A stretch of DNA of 64,000 nt from Juglans regia (taxonomy: Eukaryota > Streptophyta > Magnoliopsida > Fagales > Juglandaceae). The position numbers and the translations under genes were made by a program. The notes below the pieces were generated by a model. The model had not been told where the DNA came from, did no database searches, and saw only the letters and a program-made list of their open reading frames with translations. Position 1 is the first letter of the stretch. Every line of letters begins with the position of its first letter. Shown one piece after another: positions 10,818 to 21,411 of the stretch. The stretch spans positions 32,315,734-32,379,733 of the forward strand of contig NC_049907.1 in NCBI RefSeq assembly GCF_001411555.2. Reading direction: 5' to 3'.

Positions 10818-12112
10818 AGTTGCCACCCATTAGAGGCATTGAGCACTAGATTGATTTTGTGCCCGGGGCTGCTATTCCAAACCGACCAACCTATAGGAGT
10901 AATCCAGAGGAGACAAAGGAGCTTCAGAGGCAAGTTGAGGATTTGATGAGCAAGGGGTACGTGAGGGAGAGCATGAGCCCTTGTGCAGTACCAGTGCTAC
11001 TAGTGCCAAAGAATGATGGGACGTGGAGGATGTGCATTGATTGCAGGGCGGTCAACAATATCACGGTAAAGTATCGCCATCCCATTCCTAGATTGGATGA
11101 TATGCTTAATGAATTGCATGGCTCATGTATTTTTAGTAAACTTTATCTTAAAAGTGGGTACCATCAAATTAGAATGAAAGAGGGTGATGAATGGAAAACT
11201 GCTTTTAAGACTAAGTATGGGCTTTATGAATGGTTGGTTATGCCATTTGGACTTACAAATGCGCCCAGTACTTTTATGAGATTAATGAACCATGTCCTAC
11301 GTGCATTCATAGGCAAGTTTGTGGTTGTGTATTTTGATGATATCTTAGTGTACAGCAAGAACTTAAATGAACATATTGAACATTTGAGATATGTGTTTGA
11401 TGTGTTGAGATGTGAAAAGTTGTATGCTAATTTCAAGAAATGTGCCTTTTGCATGGAAAAAGTTGTTTTTCTTGGTTATGTTGTTAGTACAAAGGGAATT
11501 GAGGTGGATGAAGAGAAAGTCAAGGCCATCAAGGAGTGGCCAACGCCTAAAAGCATCATTGAGGTAAGAAGCTTTCATGGCTTAGCTAGCTTTTATCGGC
11601 GTTTTGTTAAAGACTTCAGCAACATTGCTGCACCACTCATTGAGGTAATTAAAAAGAATGTTGGGTTTCATTTGGGGGCTAATCAAGAGAATGCTTTTGC
11701 CACTATGAAAGAAAGGTTGTGCTCTGCACCTGTATTAGCGTTACCTGATTTTAACAAAACTTTTGAGATTGAATGTGATGCCTCAGGAATAGGGATTTGA
11801 GCCGTTTTGATGCAGGATAGGCGGCCCATAGCCTTCTTCAGTGAAAAGTTAAGTGGGGCATCCCTGAAATACCCTACTTATGACAAAGAGCTTTATGCTC
11901 TTGTTCGTGCATTATAGACTTGGCAGCACAACCTATGGCCAAGGGAATTTGTCATCCACACCGATCATGAATCATTGAAGCATCTCAAGGGTCAAGGTAA
12001 GTTGAATAAAAGGCATGCTAGATGGATGGAATACATTGAGACCTTTCCCTATGTCATCCGTTACAAGCAAGGTAAGGAGAACATTGTTGCTGATGCTCTA
12101 TCCTGGAAGTAT
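10818..12112 (+). pseudogene. Reverse transcriptase and RNase H of element A
   Basis: RT motifs are in order: [19 protein letters not shown], then RHPIPRLDD, then the motif A region, [16 protein letters not shown] and YFDDILVYS (catalytic YFDD present). In motif A the invariant Asp is replaced by Tyr at about 11144-11146 (KLYLKSG versus KIDLKSG in C). A TGA at 11798-11800 ends the frame at the start of RNase H, and a TAG lies at about 11915. The RNase H Asp (ECDAS) and the ADAL end are visible. The domain would copy RNA into DNA. This copy is dead in at least three ways. Confidence 0.92.
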
Positions 12113-13394
12113 GTACTTCTTACTTCTATGAGTGCTAAAATACTTGGGTTTGAATATGTGAAAGACATGTATGCCGATGACGCTGATTTTTTAAATGTGT
12201 ATGTGGCATGTGATAAGGCGGCATTTGGTAAGTTTTACAAGCATGATGGTTATTTGTTTAAAGAAAGTAAATTTTGTCTGCCAAATTGTTCTATGCGTGA
12301 GTTATTGGTGCGAAAGCAAACTTTAGACATTTTGCATGAACATTTCTTTTGGCCTAAGATGAAGAGAGATGTTAACCGTATTTGTGGAAGGTGCATTACA
12401 TGTAGAAAGGCCAAATCTAAGGTTTTGCTACATGGGTTGTATACACTCTTACCCGTTCCTAGTGAGCCATGAGTAGACATATCTATGGACTTTGTTTTGG
12501 GGCTGCCTAGGACCAAAAGGGGTAGAGATTCTATTTTTGTTGTTGTGGATAGATTTAGTAAGATGGCACATTTCATTCCATGCCATCAAACAGATGATGC
12601 CACAAACATAGCTGACTTGTTTTTCCGGGAGAATAGTGCGACTCCGTGGTGTACCTAGGAGTATTGTTTCTGATAGGGATGTTAAATTCCTTAGCTACTT
12701 TTGGAAGGTGTTGTGGGGAAAATTGGGTACTAAGCTCTTATTTTTCACTACTTGTCATCCGCAGACTGTTGGTCAGACTGAAGTAGTTAATAGGACTTTA
12801 ACTCAGTTTTTACGCACTATTGTTCATAAGAATTTAAAAACTTGGGAGGATTGTTTGCCATTTATAGAGTTTGCATATAATAGGACGATGCATACTACTA
12901 CTTCATACTCTCCTTTTGAAATTGTTTATGGATTTAATCCACTTACTCCTTTGGATTTGATGCCTTTACCTGTTGATGGCAGGAGTAGTTTGGATGAACA
13001 AAAGAAGGCGGAGTTGGTGAAATCACTTCATGAGAGTGTACGGCTTCAAATTGCCGAAAAGAATGAAATGGTTGCTTCCCAAGCCAATAGAAGATGAAGG
13101 CGTGTCATCTTTGAACCAGGAGATTGGGTTTGGGTTCACATGCGCAAAGAAAGATTCCCAGTCCATAGAAGGACTAAGTTGCATCCTCGAGGAGATGGAC
13201 CTTTCCAAATTCTTGAGAAAATTAATGACAATGCATATAAAGTGGATCTTCCAGGTGAGTATAAAGTTTCTGCAACTTTCAATGTTTCTGATCTTTCTCC
13301 TTTCGATGTAGGTGAAGATTCGAGGTCGAATCCTTTTGAGGAGAGGGGGAATGATAGGAACCAAGGTGGGCCTACACTTAAAGATCCTTTGTAA
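12113..13394 (+). pseudogene. Integrase of element A
   Basis: The H2C2 zinc domain is damaged: the [12 protein letters not shown] segment present in C is missing near 12313. Cys pair CGRCITC is present. The catalytic core shows VDISMDFV (first Asp, preceded by a TGA at 12470), SDRDVKF (second Asp) and [10 protein letters not shown] (Glu). A frameshift lies near 12630 and a stop near 13097. The C-terminal part ([15 protein letters not shown]) reaches the LTR start. It would insert cDNA into the genome. It is inactive here. Confidence 0.9.
13337..13351 (+). promoter_or_regulatory. Polypurine tract of element A
   Basis: The purine run GAGGAGAGGGGGAA lies directly before the 3' LTR start (TGATAGG at 13352). 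It primes plus-strand DNA in LTR elements. D has the equivalent at about 22697-22710, and the reverse complements flank C, E and F. Confidence 0.85.
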
Positions 13395-14915
13395 GTTCCA
13401 GATGGGCCAATTACAAGATCAAGGACCAAGAAGATCAAGGAAGCAATGCAAGGATTGGGGCAATCCACTTGGGATGAAGCCAGCAAGAGCCCAACACTCA
13501 AGATGGGTCTGAAAGAAGAAGAACCAGTTTTGATCCACTTGATTCAAGCTGTGGAAAACATGACTTAGAGATACGGCCTATTGTTATTGGAGGCTTCCAG
13601 TTTGGTTAAATGAATCATTTTATTAGTTTAGAATAAGTGGGCTTGAAGATGCTTGGCTCACATGTCTTATTTCTTATGAACTATGTTTTTTGGAAGGCCT
13701 TGTGATATGAACCCGCGGGAATGAAATCCCTTGAACCCACAGTCAATTTGAAAACTTCCCAAGAAAGCCAAAATCAAGTCTATGGATGGAGAATCTAGAC
13801 CCGATGAGAACTCGTTTCAAGAACCTAGATTATATTAAAATCTAGACCCATTGAAGAACCCGTCTCAAGAACCCAGATTACAAAGGAGGAACGCCACAAA
13901 GGTTGTGATTTACCTTTGATGAGTTCAAAAGTTTAATTAAGAACAAGAGGAGTAAAACTCAACTCACAATGAATAAATTCATCAAATTTCATAAACTTCA
14001 TAATCTGATTAGAATGAGGCTACATAGAGTATTTAAAGCAAAACCTAATGAAACCCTAGATAAAATAAAACTCCATCTTCCAAAAATACCCCTGAGTGAA
14101 CAGTACCGCGGCTACAGTACGGCACTACAGTAACTCGGCTACAGTAACCCTAATCCTAGTTCAATAAAATAATAATTTTCCCAACATACCCTTACATAGG
14201 CATAAACCCAATTATTCTAAGCAAATAAAATAGGTCCTTGAAATTAATTAAATAAGTTGAAAGCCTTCAAGTGTCCAAAGCCTATAAGTCATGTTGTTGC
14301 CCTTTCCATAGCTTATGAAATGAATCAAAGCATAATCTTTATCGTTTAAGCCCTTGAACTTGTATTTGGCTCATCTGGAACTTGCAACATATCTTTAAGA
14401 CTAGGCCCACCTTGGTTCCCATCACCTTGTATTTTGGCCAAGGGCTTATTTGGAAATTTACATTTTAGGAACTAGGGTTTCAACAATTTATTGTAGGGGT
14501 TACTGTAGCCGCGTGTACTGTAGCCAGTACTGTTCATCAAGGGTAATTTTGGGTAAAAGGGGCTTTATTTTGGCTAGGGTTTTGATTAGGTTTGGGTTTA
14601 AAAACTCTTTGTAGCCTCATTTGACAGATTAGACAATATTGAATTTTATTTGTGAGTTGAGTTTTCTCCTCTTGTTCTTGATTGAACTCTTAAATTTATC
14701 AAAGGTAAATCACAACCTTTGTGGCGTTCCTCCTTTGTAATCTGGGTTCTGGAGACGGGTTCTTCAACGGGTCTAGATTTTAATATAATCTAGGTTCTTG
14801 AAACAAGTTCTCATCGGGTCTAGGTTCTCTATCCGTTGACTTGACTTTGGCTTTGTTGGGGAGTTTTCAAATTAATTGTGGGTTCAAGGGAATTCTTTAC
14901 CGCGGGTTCATATCA
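13352..14915 (+). repeat. 3' LTR of element A, split by a solo LTR
   Basis: The LTR segments 13352-13702 and 14430-14915 together make about 837 bp and match the 5' LTR. The break holds a minus-strand solo LTR plus its duplicated CCTTG. Confidence 0.93.
13703..14424 (-). mobile_element. Solo LTR (722 bp, reverse) inside the 3' LTR of A
   Basis: On the plus strand it reads TGATATGAACC...GGTTCCCATCA, the reverse complement of the D-type LTR. Target duplication CCTTG is at 13698-13702 and 14425-14429. Confidence 0.95.
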
Positions 14916-15552
14916 ATATAACTTTCAGTCTTCTTCAAGTATCTCATAACTTTCTTAGCTCCTTTTCAATACTCTTGCCCTGGATTTGACTGAAACCTAC
15001 TGAGAACACTGACTGCATAGGCTATATCTCGTCTAGTGCAAACTTGAGCATATATCAAGCTCTCCACAACACTAGCATATGACATATTCTTCATAGATTC
15101 CCTTTCTAGCTCATTCATAGGACGTTGAGTTTTGTTGAACTTATCCCTTTTTATTATGGGTACATCACCAGGTGCACAATTTTGCATTTCAAACCTTTGC
15201 AATACACGCCATATATAAGCCTTTTGAGAAAATCCCAACAAATCACGAGCTCTATTACGAGATATTTCAATGCCAAGCACAAAAGAAGCTTCCCCAAGAT
15301 TTTTCATCTAAAAATTAGCAGATAACATTTCTCCGTCTCATCAAGTAATCCCAAGTCACTGCTGGCAAGTAAAATATCATCAACATACAAAACAATGAAA
15401 ATAAAGTTTCTACCACTAGTCTTGAGATATATGCACTGGTCAACTGTATTTTTAATAAAACCAAGAGAAGTTACAACTTTGTCAAACTTCAAATACTATT
15501 GTCGAGATGCTTGCTTCAGGCCAATAAAGATTTATTTAACTTACATACTAAG
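14916..15552 (-). pseudogene. Ty1/copia RT, C-terminal half (copia-1, upstream part)
   Basis: Minus-strand frames show the copia RT signature LYVDDILLASS, FVLGIEISRNR, and RRDIAYAVSVLSRF. Several lesions are present: a break near 15304 splits the frame, and a Trp codon has become TGA just before 14966. It is continuous with the RNase H piece at 5855-6379 once element A is removed. Its other end is cut at 15552 by element C. The rest of this copia copy is not seen on the far side of C/E. Confidence 0.9.
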
Positions 15553-16388
15553 TGATATGAACCCGTGGGAATGAATTCCCTTGAACCCACAATCAATTTG
15601 AAAACTCCCCAAGAAAGCCAAAAATCAAGTCAAGGATGGAGAATCTAGATCCGATGAGAACCCGTTTCAAGAACCTAGATTATATTAAAATCTAGACCCG
15701 TTGAAGAACCCGTCTCAAGAACCCAGATTACAAGGGAAGAATGCCACAAAGGTTGTGATTTACCTTTGATAAGTTCAAGAGTTCAATCAAGAACAAGAGG
15801 AGAAAACTCAACTCACAAATAAAATTCAATATTGTCTAACTCTCAAATGAGGCTACAAAGAGTTTTTAAAGTCAAACCTAATCAAAACCCTAGCCAAAAT
15901 AATGCTCCTTTTACCCAAAATTACCCTTGATGAACAGTACCGGCTACAGTACACACGGCTACAGTAACCCCTACAATAAATTGATGAAACCCTAGTTCCT
16001 AAAATGTAACTTTCCAAATAAGCCCTTGGCCAAAATACAAGGCCTTCCCAAAAACATAGTTCAAAAGAAATAAGACATGTGAGCCAAGCATCTTCAAGCC
16101 CACTTATTCTAAACTAATAAAATAAATCATTTAACCAAATTGGAAGCCTCCAATAACAATAGGCCGTATCTCTAAGTCATGTCTTCCACAGCTTGAATAA
16201 AGTGGATCAAAGCTGGTTCTTCTTCTTTCAGACCCATCTTTAGTGTTGGGCTCTTGCTGGCTTCATCCCAAGTGGATTGCACCAATCCTTGCATTGCTTC
16301 CTTGATCTTCTTGGCCCTTGATCTTGTAATTGGCCCATCTGGAACTTGCAAAGGATCTTTAAGAGTAGGCCCACCTTGGTTCCTATCA
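15553..16388 (-). repeat. 3' LTR of element C
   Basis: This is an 836-bp LTR. The pol frame of C runs about 217 bp into it (stop at about 16172), so the LTR encodes the protein tail with the [14 protein letters not shown] motif. Confidence 0.92.
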
Positions 16389-18735
16389 TTCCCCCTCTCC
16401 TCAAAAGGATTCGACCTCGAATCTTCACCTACATCAAAAGGAGAAAGATCAGAAACATTGAAAGTTGCAGAAACTTTATACTCACCTGGAAGATCCACTT
16501 TATATGCATTGTCATTAATTTTCTCAAGAATTTGGAAAGGTCCATCTCCTCGAGGATGCAACTTAGTCCTTCTATGGGCTGGGAATCTTTCTTTGCGCAT
16601 GTGAACCCAAACCCAATCTCCTGGTTCAAAGATGACACGCCTTCGTCCTTTATTGGCTTGGGAAGCAACCCTTTCATTCTTTTGGGCAATTTGAAGCCGT
16701 ACCCTCTCATGAAGTGACTTCACCAACTCCGCCTTCTTTTGTCCATCCAAACTACTCCTGTCATCAACAGGTAAAGGCATCAAATCCAAAGGAGTAAGTG
16801 GATTAAATCCATAAACAATTTCAAAAGGAGAGTATGAAGTAGTAGTATGCATCGTCCTATTATATGCAAACTCTATAAATGGCAAACAATCCTCCCAAGT
16901 TTTTAAATTCTTATGAACAACAGTGCGTAAAAGCTGAGTTAAAGTCCTATTAACTACTTCAGTCTGACCATCAGTCTGTGGATTACAAGTAGTGGAAAAT
17001 AAGAGCTTAGTACCCAATTTCCCCCACAACACCTTCCAAAAGTAGCTAAGGAATTTAACATCCCTATCAGAAACAATACTCCTAGGTACACCATGGAGTC
17101 GCACTATCTCCCGAAAAAACAAGTCAGCTATGTTTGTTGCATCATCTGTTTTATGGCATGGAATGAAATGTGCCATCTTACTGAATCTATCCACAACAAT
17201 AAAAATAGAATCTTTACCCCTTTTGGTCCTAGGCAGCCCCAAAACAAAGTCCATAGATATGTCTACCCATGGCTCACTAGGAACGGGTAAGGGTGTATAC
17301 AACCCATGTGGCAAAACCTTAGATTTGGCCTTTCTACATGTAATGCACCTTCCACAAATACGGTTAACATCTCTCTTCATCTTAGGCCAAAAGAAATGTT
17401 CATGCAAAATGTCTAAAGTTTTCTTGACACCAAAGTGTCCCATTAATCCCCCACCATGTGCCTCACGCACCAATAACTCACGCATAGAACAATTTGGCAG
17501 ACAAAGTTTGCTTTCTTTAAACAAATAACCATCATGCTTGTAAAACTTACCAAATGCCGCCTTATCACATGCCACATACACATTTGAAAAATCAGCATCA
17601 TCGGCATACATGTCTTTCACGTATTCAAACCCAAGCATTTTGGCACTCATAGAAGTAAGAAGTACATACCTCCGGGATAGAGCATCAGCAACAATGTTCT
17701 CCTTATCTTGCTTGTAACGGATGACATAGGGAAAGGTCTCAATGTATTCCATCCATCTAGCATGCCTTTTATTCAACTTACCTTGACCCTTGAGATGCTT
17801 CAATGATTCATGATCGGTATGGATCTCAAATTCCCTTGGCCGTAGGTAGTGCTGCCAAGTCTCTAATGCACGAACAAGAGTATAAAGCTCTTTGTCATAA
17901 GTAGGGTACTTCAGGGATGCCCCACTTAACTTTTCACTGAAGAAGGCTATGGGCCGCCTATCCTGCATGAAAACGGCTCCAATCCCTATTCCTGAGGCAT
18001 CACATTCAATCTCAAAAGTTTTGTTAAAATCAGGTAATGCTAACACAGGTGCACAGCACAACCTTTCTTTAATAGTGGCAAAAGCATTCTCTTGATTAGC
18101 CCCCCAATGAAACCCAACATTCTTTTTAATTACCTCAGTGAGTGGTGCAGCAATGGTGCTGAAGTCTTTAACAAAACGCCGATAAAAGCTAACTAACCCA
18201 TGAAAACTTCTTACCTCAGTGATGCTTTTTGGCGTTGGCCACTCCTTGATGGCCTTGACTTTCTCGTCATACACCTCAATACCCTTTGTACTAACAACGT
18301 AACCAAGAAAAACAACTTTTTCCATGCAAAAGGCACATTTCTTGAAATTAGCATACAACTTTTCACATCTCAACACATCAAACACATATCTCAAATGCTC
18401 AATATGTTCATTTAAGTTCTTACTCTACACTAAGATATCATCAAAGTACACAACCACAAACTTGCCTATGAATGCACGTAGGACATGGTTCATTAATCTC
18501 ATGAAAGTACTGGGCGCATTTGTAAGTCCAAATGGCATAACCAACCATTCATAAAGCCCATACTTAGTCTTAAAAGCAGTTTTCCATTCATCACCCTCTT
18601 TCATTCTAATTTGATGGTACCCACTTTTAAGATCAATTTTACTGAAAATACATGAGCCATGCAATTCATCAAGCATATCATCCAATCTAGGAATGGGATG
18701 GCGATACTTTACCGTGATATTGTTGACCGCCCTGC
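16172..18735 (-). pseudogene. pol of element C: RT (part), RNase H, integrase
   Basis: Read on the minus strand from 18735, the frame holds RT motif [12 protein letters not shown] with its Asp and YFDDILV. A TAC-to-TAG change at 18425-18427 then stops it. The frame is open again from 18394 to 16172 (740 codons). That stretch has the RT thumb, RNase H ([29 protein letters not shown]), the H2C2 zinc domain ([12 protein letters not shown] ... CGRCITC) and an integrase core with [15 protein letters not shown] and GQTEVVNR. The C-terminal [10 protein letters not shown] region is followed by the LTR-encoded tail. All integrase catalytic residues are present. The N-terminal half of RT continues beyond the D insertion at 23433. 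Confidence 0.92.
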
Positions 18736-19458
18736 TGATGGGAACCAAGGTGGGCCTAGTCTTAAAGATATGTTGCAAGTACCAGATGGGTCAAATACAA
18801 GTTCAAGGGCTTAAACGATGAAGATTATGCTTTGATTCATTTCATAAGCTATGGAAAGGGCAACAACATGACTTATAGGCTTTGGACACTTGAAGACTTT
18901 CAACTTATTTAATTAATTTCAAGGACCTATTTTATTTGCTTAGAATAATTGGATTTATGCCTATGCAAGGGCATATTGGGAAAGTTATTATTTTATTGAA
19001 CTAGGGTTAGGGTTACTGTAGCGAGTTACTGTAGTTCCGTACTGTAGCCGCGGCACTGTTCATCCAGGGGCACTTTTGGAAGATGGGGGGGTTTATTTTG
19101 GCTAGGGTTTCATTATGTTTTGCTTTAAATACTCTATGTGGCCACATTTTAATCAGATTATGAAGTTTATGAAATTTGATGAATTTATTCATTGTGAGTT
19201 GAGTTTTACTCTTCTTGTTCTTAATTGAACTTTTGAACTTATCAAAGGTAAATCACAACCTTTGTGGCGTTCCTCCTTTGTAATCTGGGTTCTTGAGACG
19301 GGTTCTTCAACGGGTCTAGATTTTAATATAATCTAGGTTCTTGAAACGAGTTCTCATCGGGTCTAGATTCTCCATCCATAGACTTGATTTTGGCTTTCTT
19401 GGGAAGTTTTCAAATTGACTGTGGGTTCAAGGGATTTCATTCCCGCGGGTTCATATCA
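18736..19458 (+). repeat. 5' LTR of element D (723 bp)
   Basis: TGATGGGAACC...GGTTCATATCA. It is shorter than the A/C LTR at its start and has a different pol-tail segment. It shares the TACTGTAGC boxes, the TTTAAATACTCTATG TATA-like stretch and the whole 3' third. The solo LTRs at 10091, 13703 and 59392 are of this type. Confidence 0.93.
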
Positions 19459-20256
19459 TTTGGTATTCAGAGCAAGGTTTCCAATCAGGTCTGATTCTAT
19501 CTTTTATTTCTAGCATATTTAATTCTAGGACTTCATTGTTCTAGGATTGATTACAAAAAAAAAAAAAAAGTGGTGGCTGTCAGATTTCTTTACTATTGTT
19601 GGGGTTGCTGAAATTCATTGTTCTAGGGTTTGTGTTGGCTGAAATCTCTTGTTCTAGGGGTTGTCGTATATCACTTGCCCTTGGGTTTTTCAATTATTGT
19701 TAGGGTTTTCTCTACTGCTTATTCTTGGTTGTGATCAAATCAGTTGGTGAAAAGAAAAGAAAAGAAAGGAAAGGAAAAGAAAAGAAAAGAAAAGAAAATT
19801 CGAAAAAAAAAAAAACAGAGAGAAGAAGAAGAGGAAAAGAGAAGGTGGCGTATTCATCGTTGCTACATAGTTACAACAAAGAGAAAGAAAGTATTTGTTG
19901 ATTGAGTTTTTATCATCATAGGAGCTGAATACATCTTTCTAGTTGGTATCTTGTTTTATAATTACTGTTTCCCTCGTATAAATTCCTTGAGTCTCGTGTC
20001 ATTTGTTTCATTCCTTGTTTCTTTGATCTATATTACTGGTTGGAATAATACAAGGTTGTATTGTCTTGATTTAGTTCAACTAGTTCTTAAAGAACTTGAG
20101 TGGGAAAACTATTGAGGTAAAAGGCAAGAGGATGTGAGACTATTATCGAGAAAAAGCCATTAAGAGTGAAACACGAGTGGAGTGCCATTATTCGAGTGTA
20201 AACACGTAAGGGAGTGTGTGAGGTTTTTCACTAACATTCTTTTTGTGCAGCATATT

Positions 20257-21411
20257 ATGATGTCTCATAGAAGTGACTCATCAAAAGGTGTGGAAGAGAA
20301 CTCATCCTTTATGTTGCAAGCCATGCAACAACAGTTTGAGCGGTTGAACTTGGTGTTGGGTGAAGTGAGGGATAGTATGGATAATCAAGAAGTTGTGATT
20401 AGAAATCTGCAAGGTGGAAGAAATAGGAGGCGACGTGAGTCTAGTGTTAAAAATTGGCATGAGAAAGAAGAGATTGGTGATGCTCTAGTTACTAGGCGTG
20501 CGCTCAGTACACAAATTAAGATGGATGATATAGAGCAGCAGAGTGAGAATATTTTTCATACTAGATGCCACATTAACAACAAGGTATGTAGTATGATCAT
20601 TGATTTGAGGAGTTGTATTAATTTGGCTAGCACTACTTTAGTTGAGAAATTGAATTTACGTATCTTGAAACACCCTAGACCATACATGTTGCACTGGTTG
20701 AGTGATTGTGGAGAGGTTAGGATAAATAAGCAAGTGCTAGTTTCTTTTTCAATTGGAAAATACCAAGATATGGTGCTTTGTGATGTAGTGCCTATGCATG
20801 CTAGTCATATTTTGTTAGGAAAGCCATGGCAGTATGATAGGAAGGTGATCCATGATGGGTTAAAGAACATGTACAGTTTTGAAAAAGATGGAAAAACAAT
20901 CAAACTTGCTCCTTTAACTCCAAAACAGGTCCATGGGGATCAATTGAAGCTGAAATGTAAGGTTGCTCAAAACAGAAAGAGTGAAAATGAGAGTGATAAA
21001 AAAGGAAAGAGTAAAAGTGAGAGTGATCAAAAAAGAAAAAGTGAAAAGGAGATTGAGCAAACAAGGAAGAGTGAAAGTGAGAATGAGCTGAAAAGCAAGA
21101 GTGAAGGTGAGAGTGAAAGTGAAAGTGAGATTGAGCTGAAAAGCAAGAGTGAATGTGAGATTGAGAAGAAAAGAAATAGTGAGACCGAAATGGAGAAAGG
21201 GAGAAAAATGAGAGAGAAAAAAGAAGAGGGTGAGACTAAGACATCAAGCAAAAGAGAGAATGAGTTGAAAAATAATTATGAGGTCGAGAGTACAAAAAAA
21301 GATGAAGAAAGAGAGAGTGACAGAAAAAAAGAGAGTGAAAAGAAAAAAGAGTGTGAAAGGAAAAAAGAGAGTGAAAAAAGAAAAAGAGAGTGGAAAGAAA
21401 AGAGAGTTTGA
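20257..21411 (+). CDS. Gag-protease-like ORF1 of element D (gag core deleted)
   Basis: The start is at ATG 20257 (a second ATG follows directly). The frame is also open upstream, but that part is leader. Residues 1-70 match the gag N-terminus ([27 protein letters not shown]). Then the sequence jumps directly to the region before the protease (DALVTRRALS), so the gag core and zinc knuckle are absent. The protease fold follows with HILLGKPWQYDRK, but the active-site motif reads MIIDLRSC instead of MIIDGGSC, so catalysis is unlikely. The tail is a long Lys/Glu/Ser repeat. ORF2 overlaps its end in the +1 frame. Expression is plausible but unproven. Confidence 0.75.
   Translation: MMSHRSDSSKGVEENSSFMLQAMQQQFERLNLVLGEVRDSMDNQEVVIRNLQGGRNRRRRESSVKNWHEKEEIGDALVTRRALSTQIKMDDIEQQSENIFHTRCHINNKVCSMIIDLRSCINLASTTLVEKLNLRILKHPRPYMLHWLSDCGEVRINKQVLVSFSIGKYQDMVLCDVVPMHASHILLGKPWQYDRKVIHDGLKNMYSFEKDGKTIKLAPLTPKQVHGDQLKLKCKVAQNRKSENESDKKGKSKSESDQKRKSEKEIEQTRKSESENELKSKSEGESESESEIELKSKSECEIEKKRNSETEMEKGRKMREKKEEGETKTSSKRENELKNNYEVESTKKDEERESDRKKESEKKKECERKKESEKRKREWKEKRV

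Larger units (their letters stand above)
6380..14915 (+). mobile_element. Ty3/gypsy element A, full length with two nested solo LTRs
   Basis: This is an LTR retrotransposon with terminal TG...CA, LTRs at 6380-7218 and 13352-14915, and a 5-bp TSD ATATA (6375-6379 and 14916-14920). The order is leader, gag, protease, Lys/Glu-rich linker, RT, RNase H, integrase, polypurine tract, 3' LTR. That order (integrase last) is Ty3/gypsy. Without the two nested solo LTRs and their duplications the element is about 7.1 kb. Protease and gag resemble the CRM-type chromoviruses as I remember them. Coding parts carry frameshifts, nonsense codons and a lost RT Asp, so it cannot move on its own. It splits copia-1. 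Confidence 0.93.
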
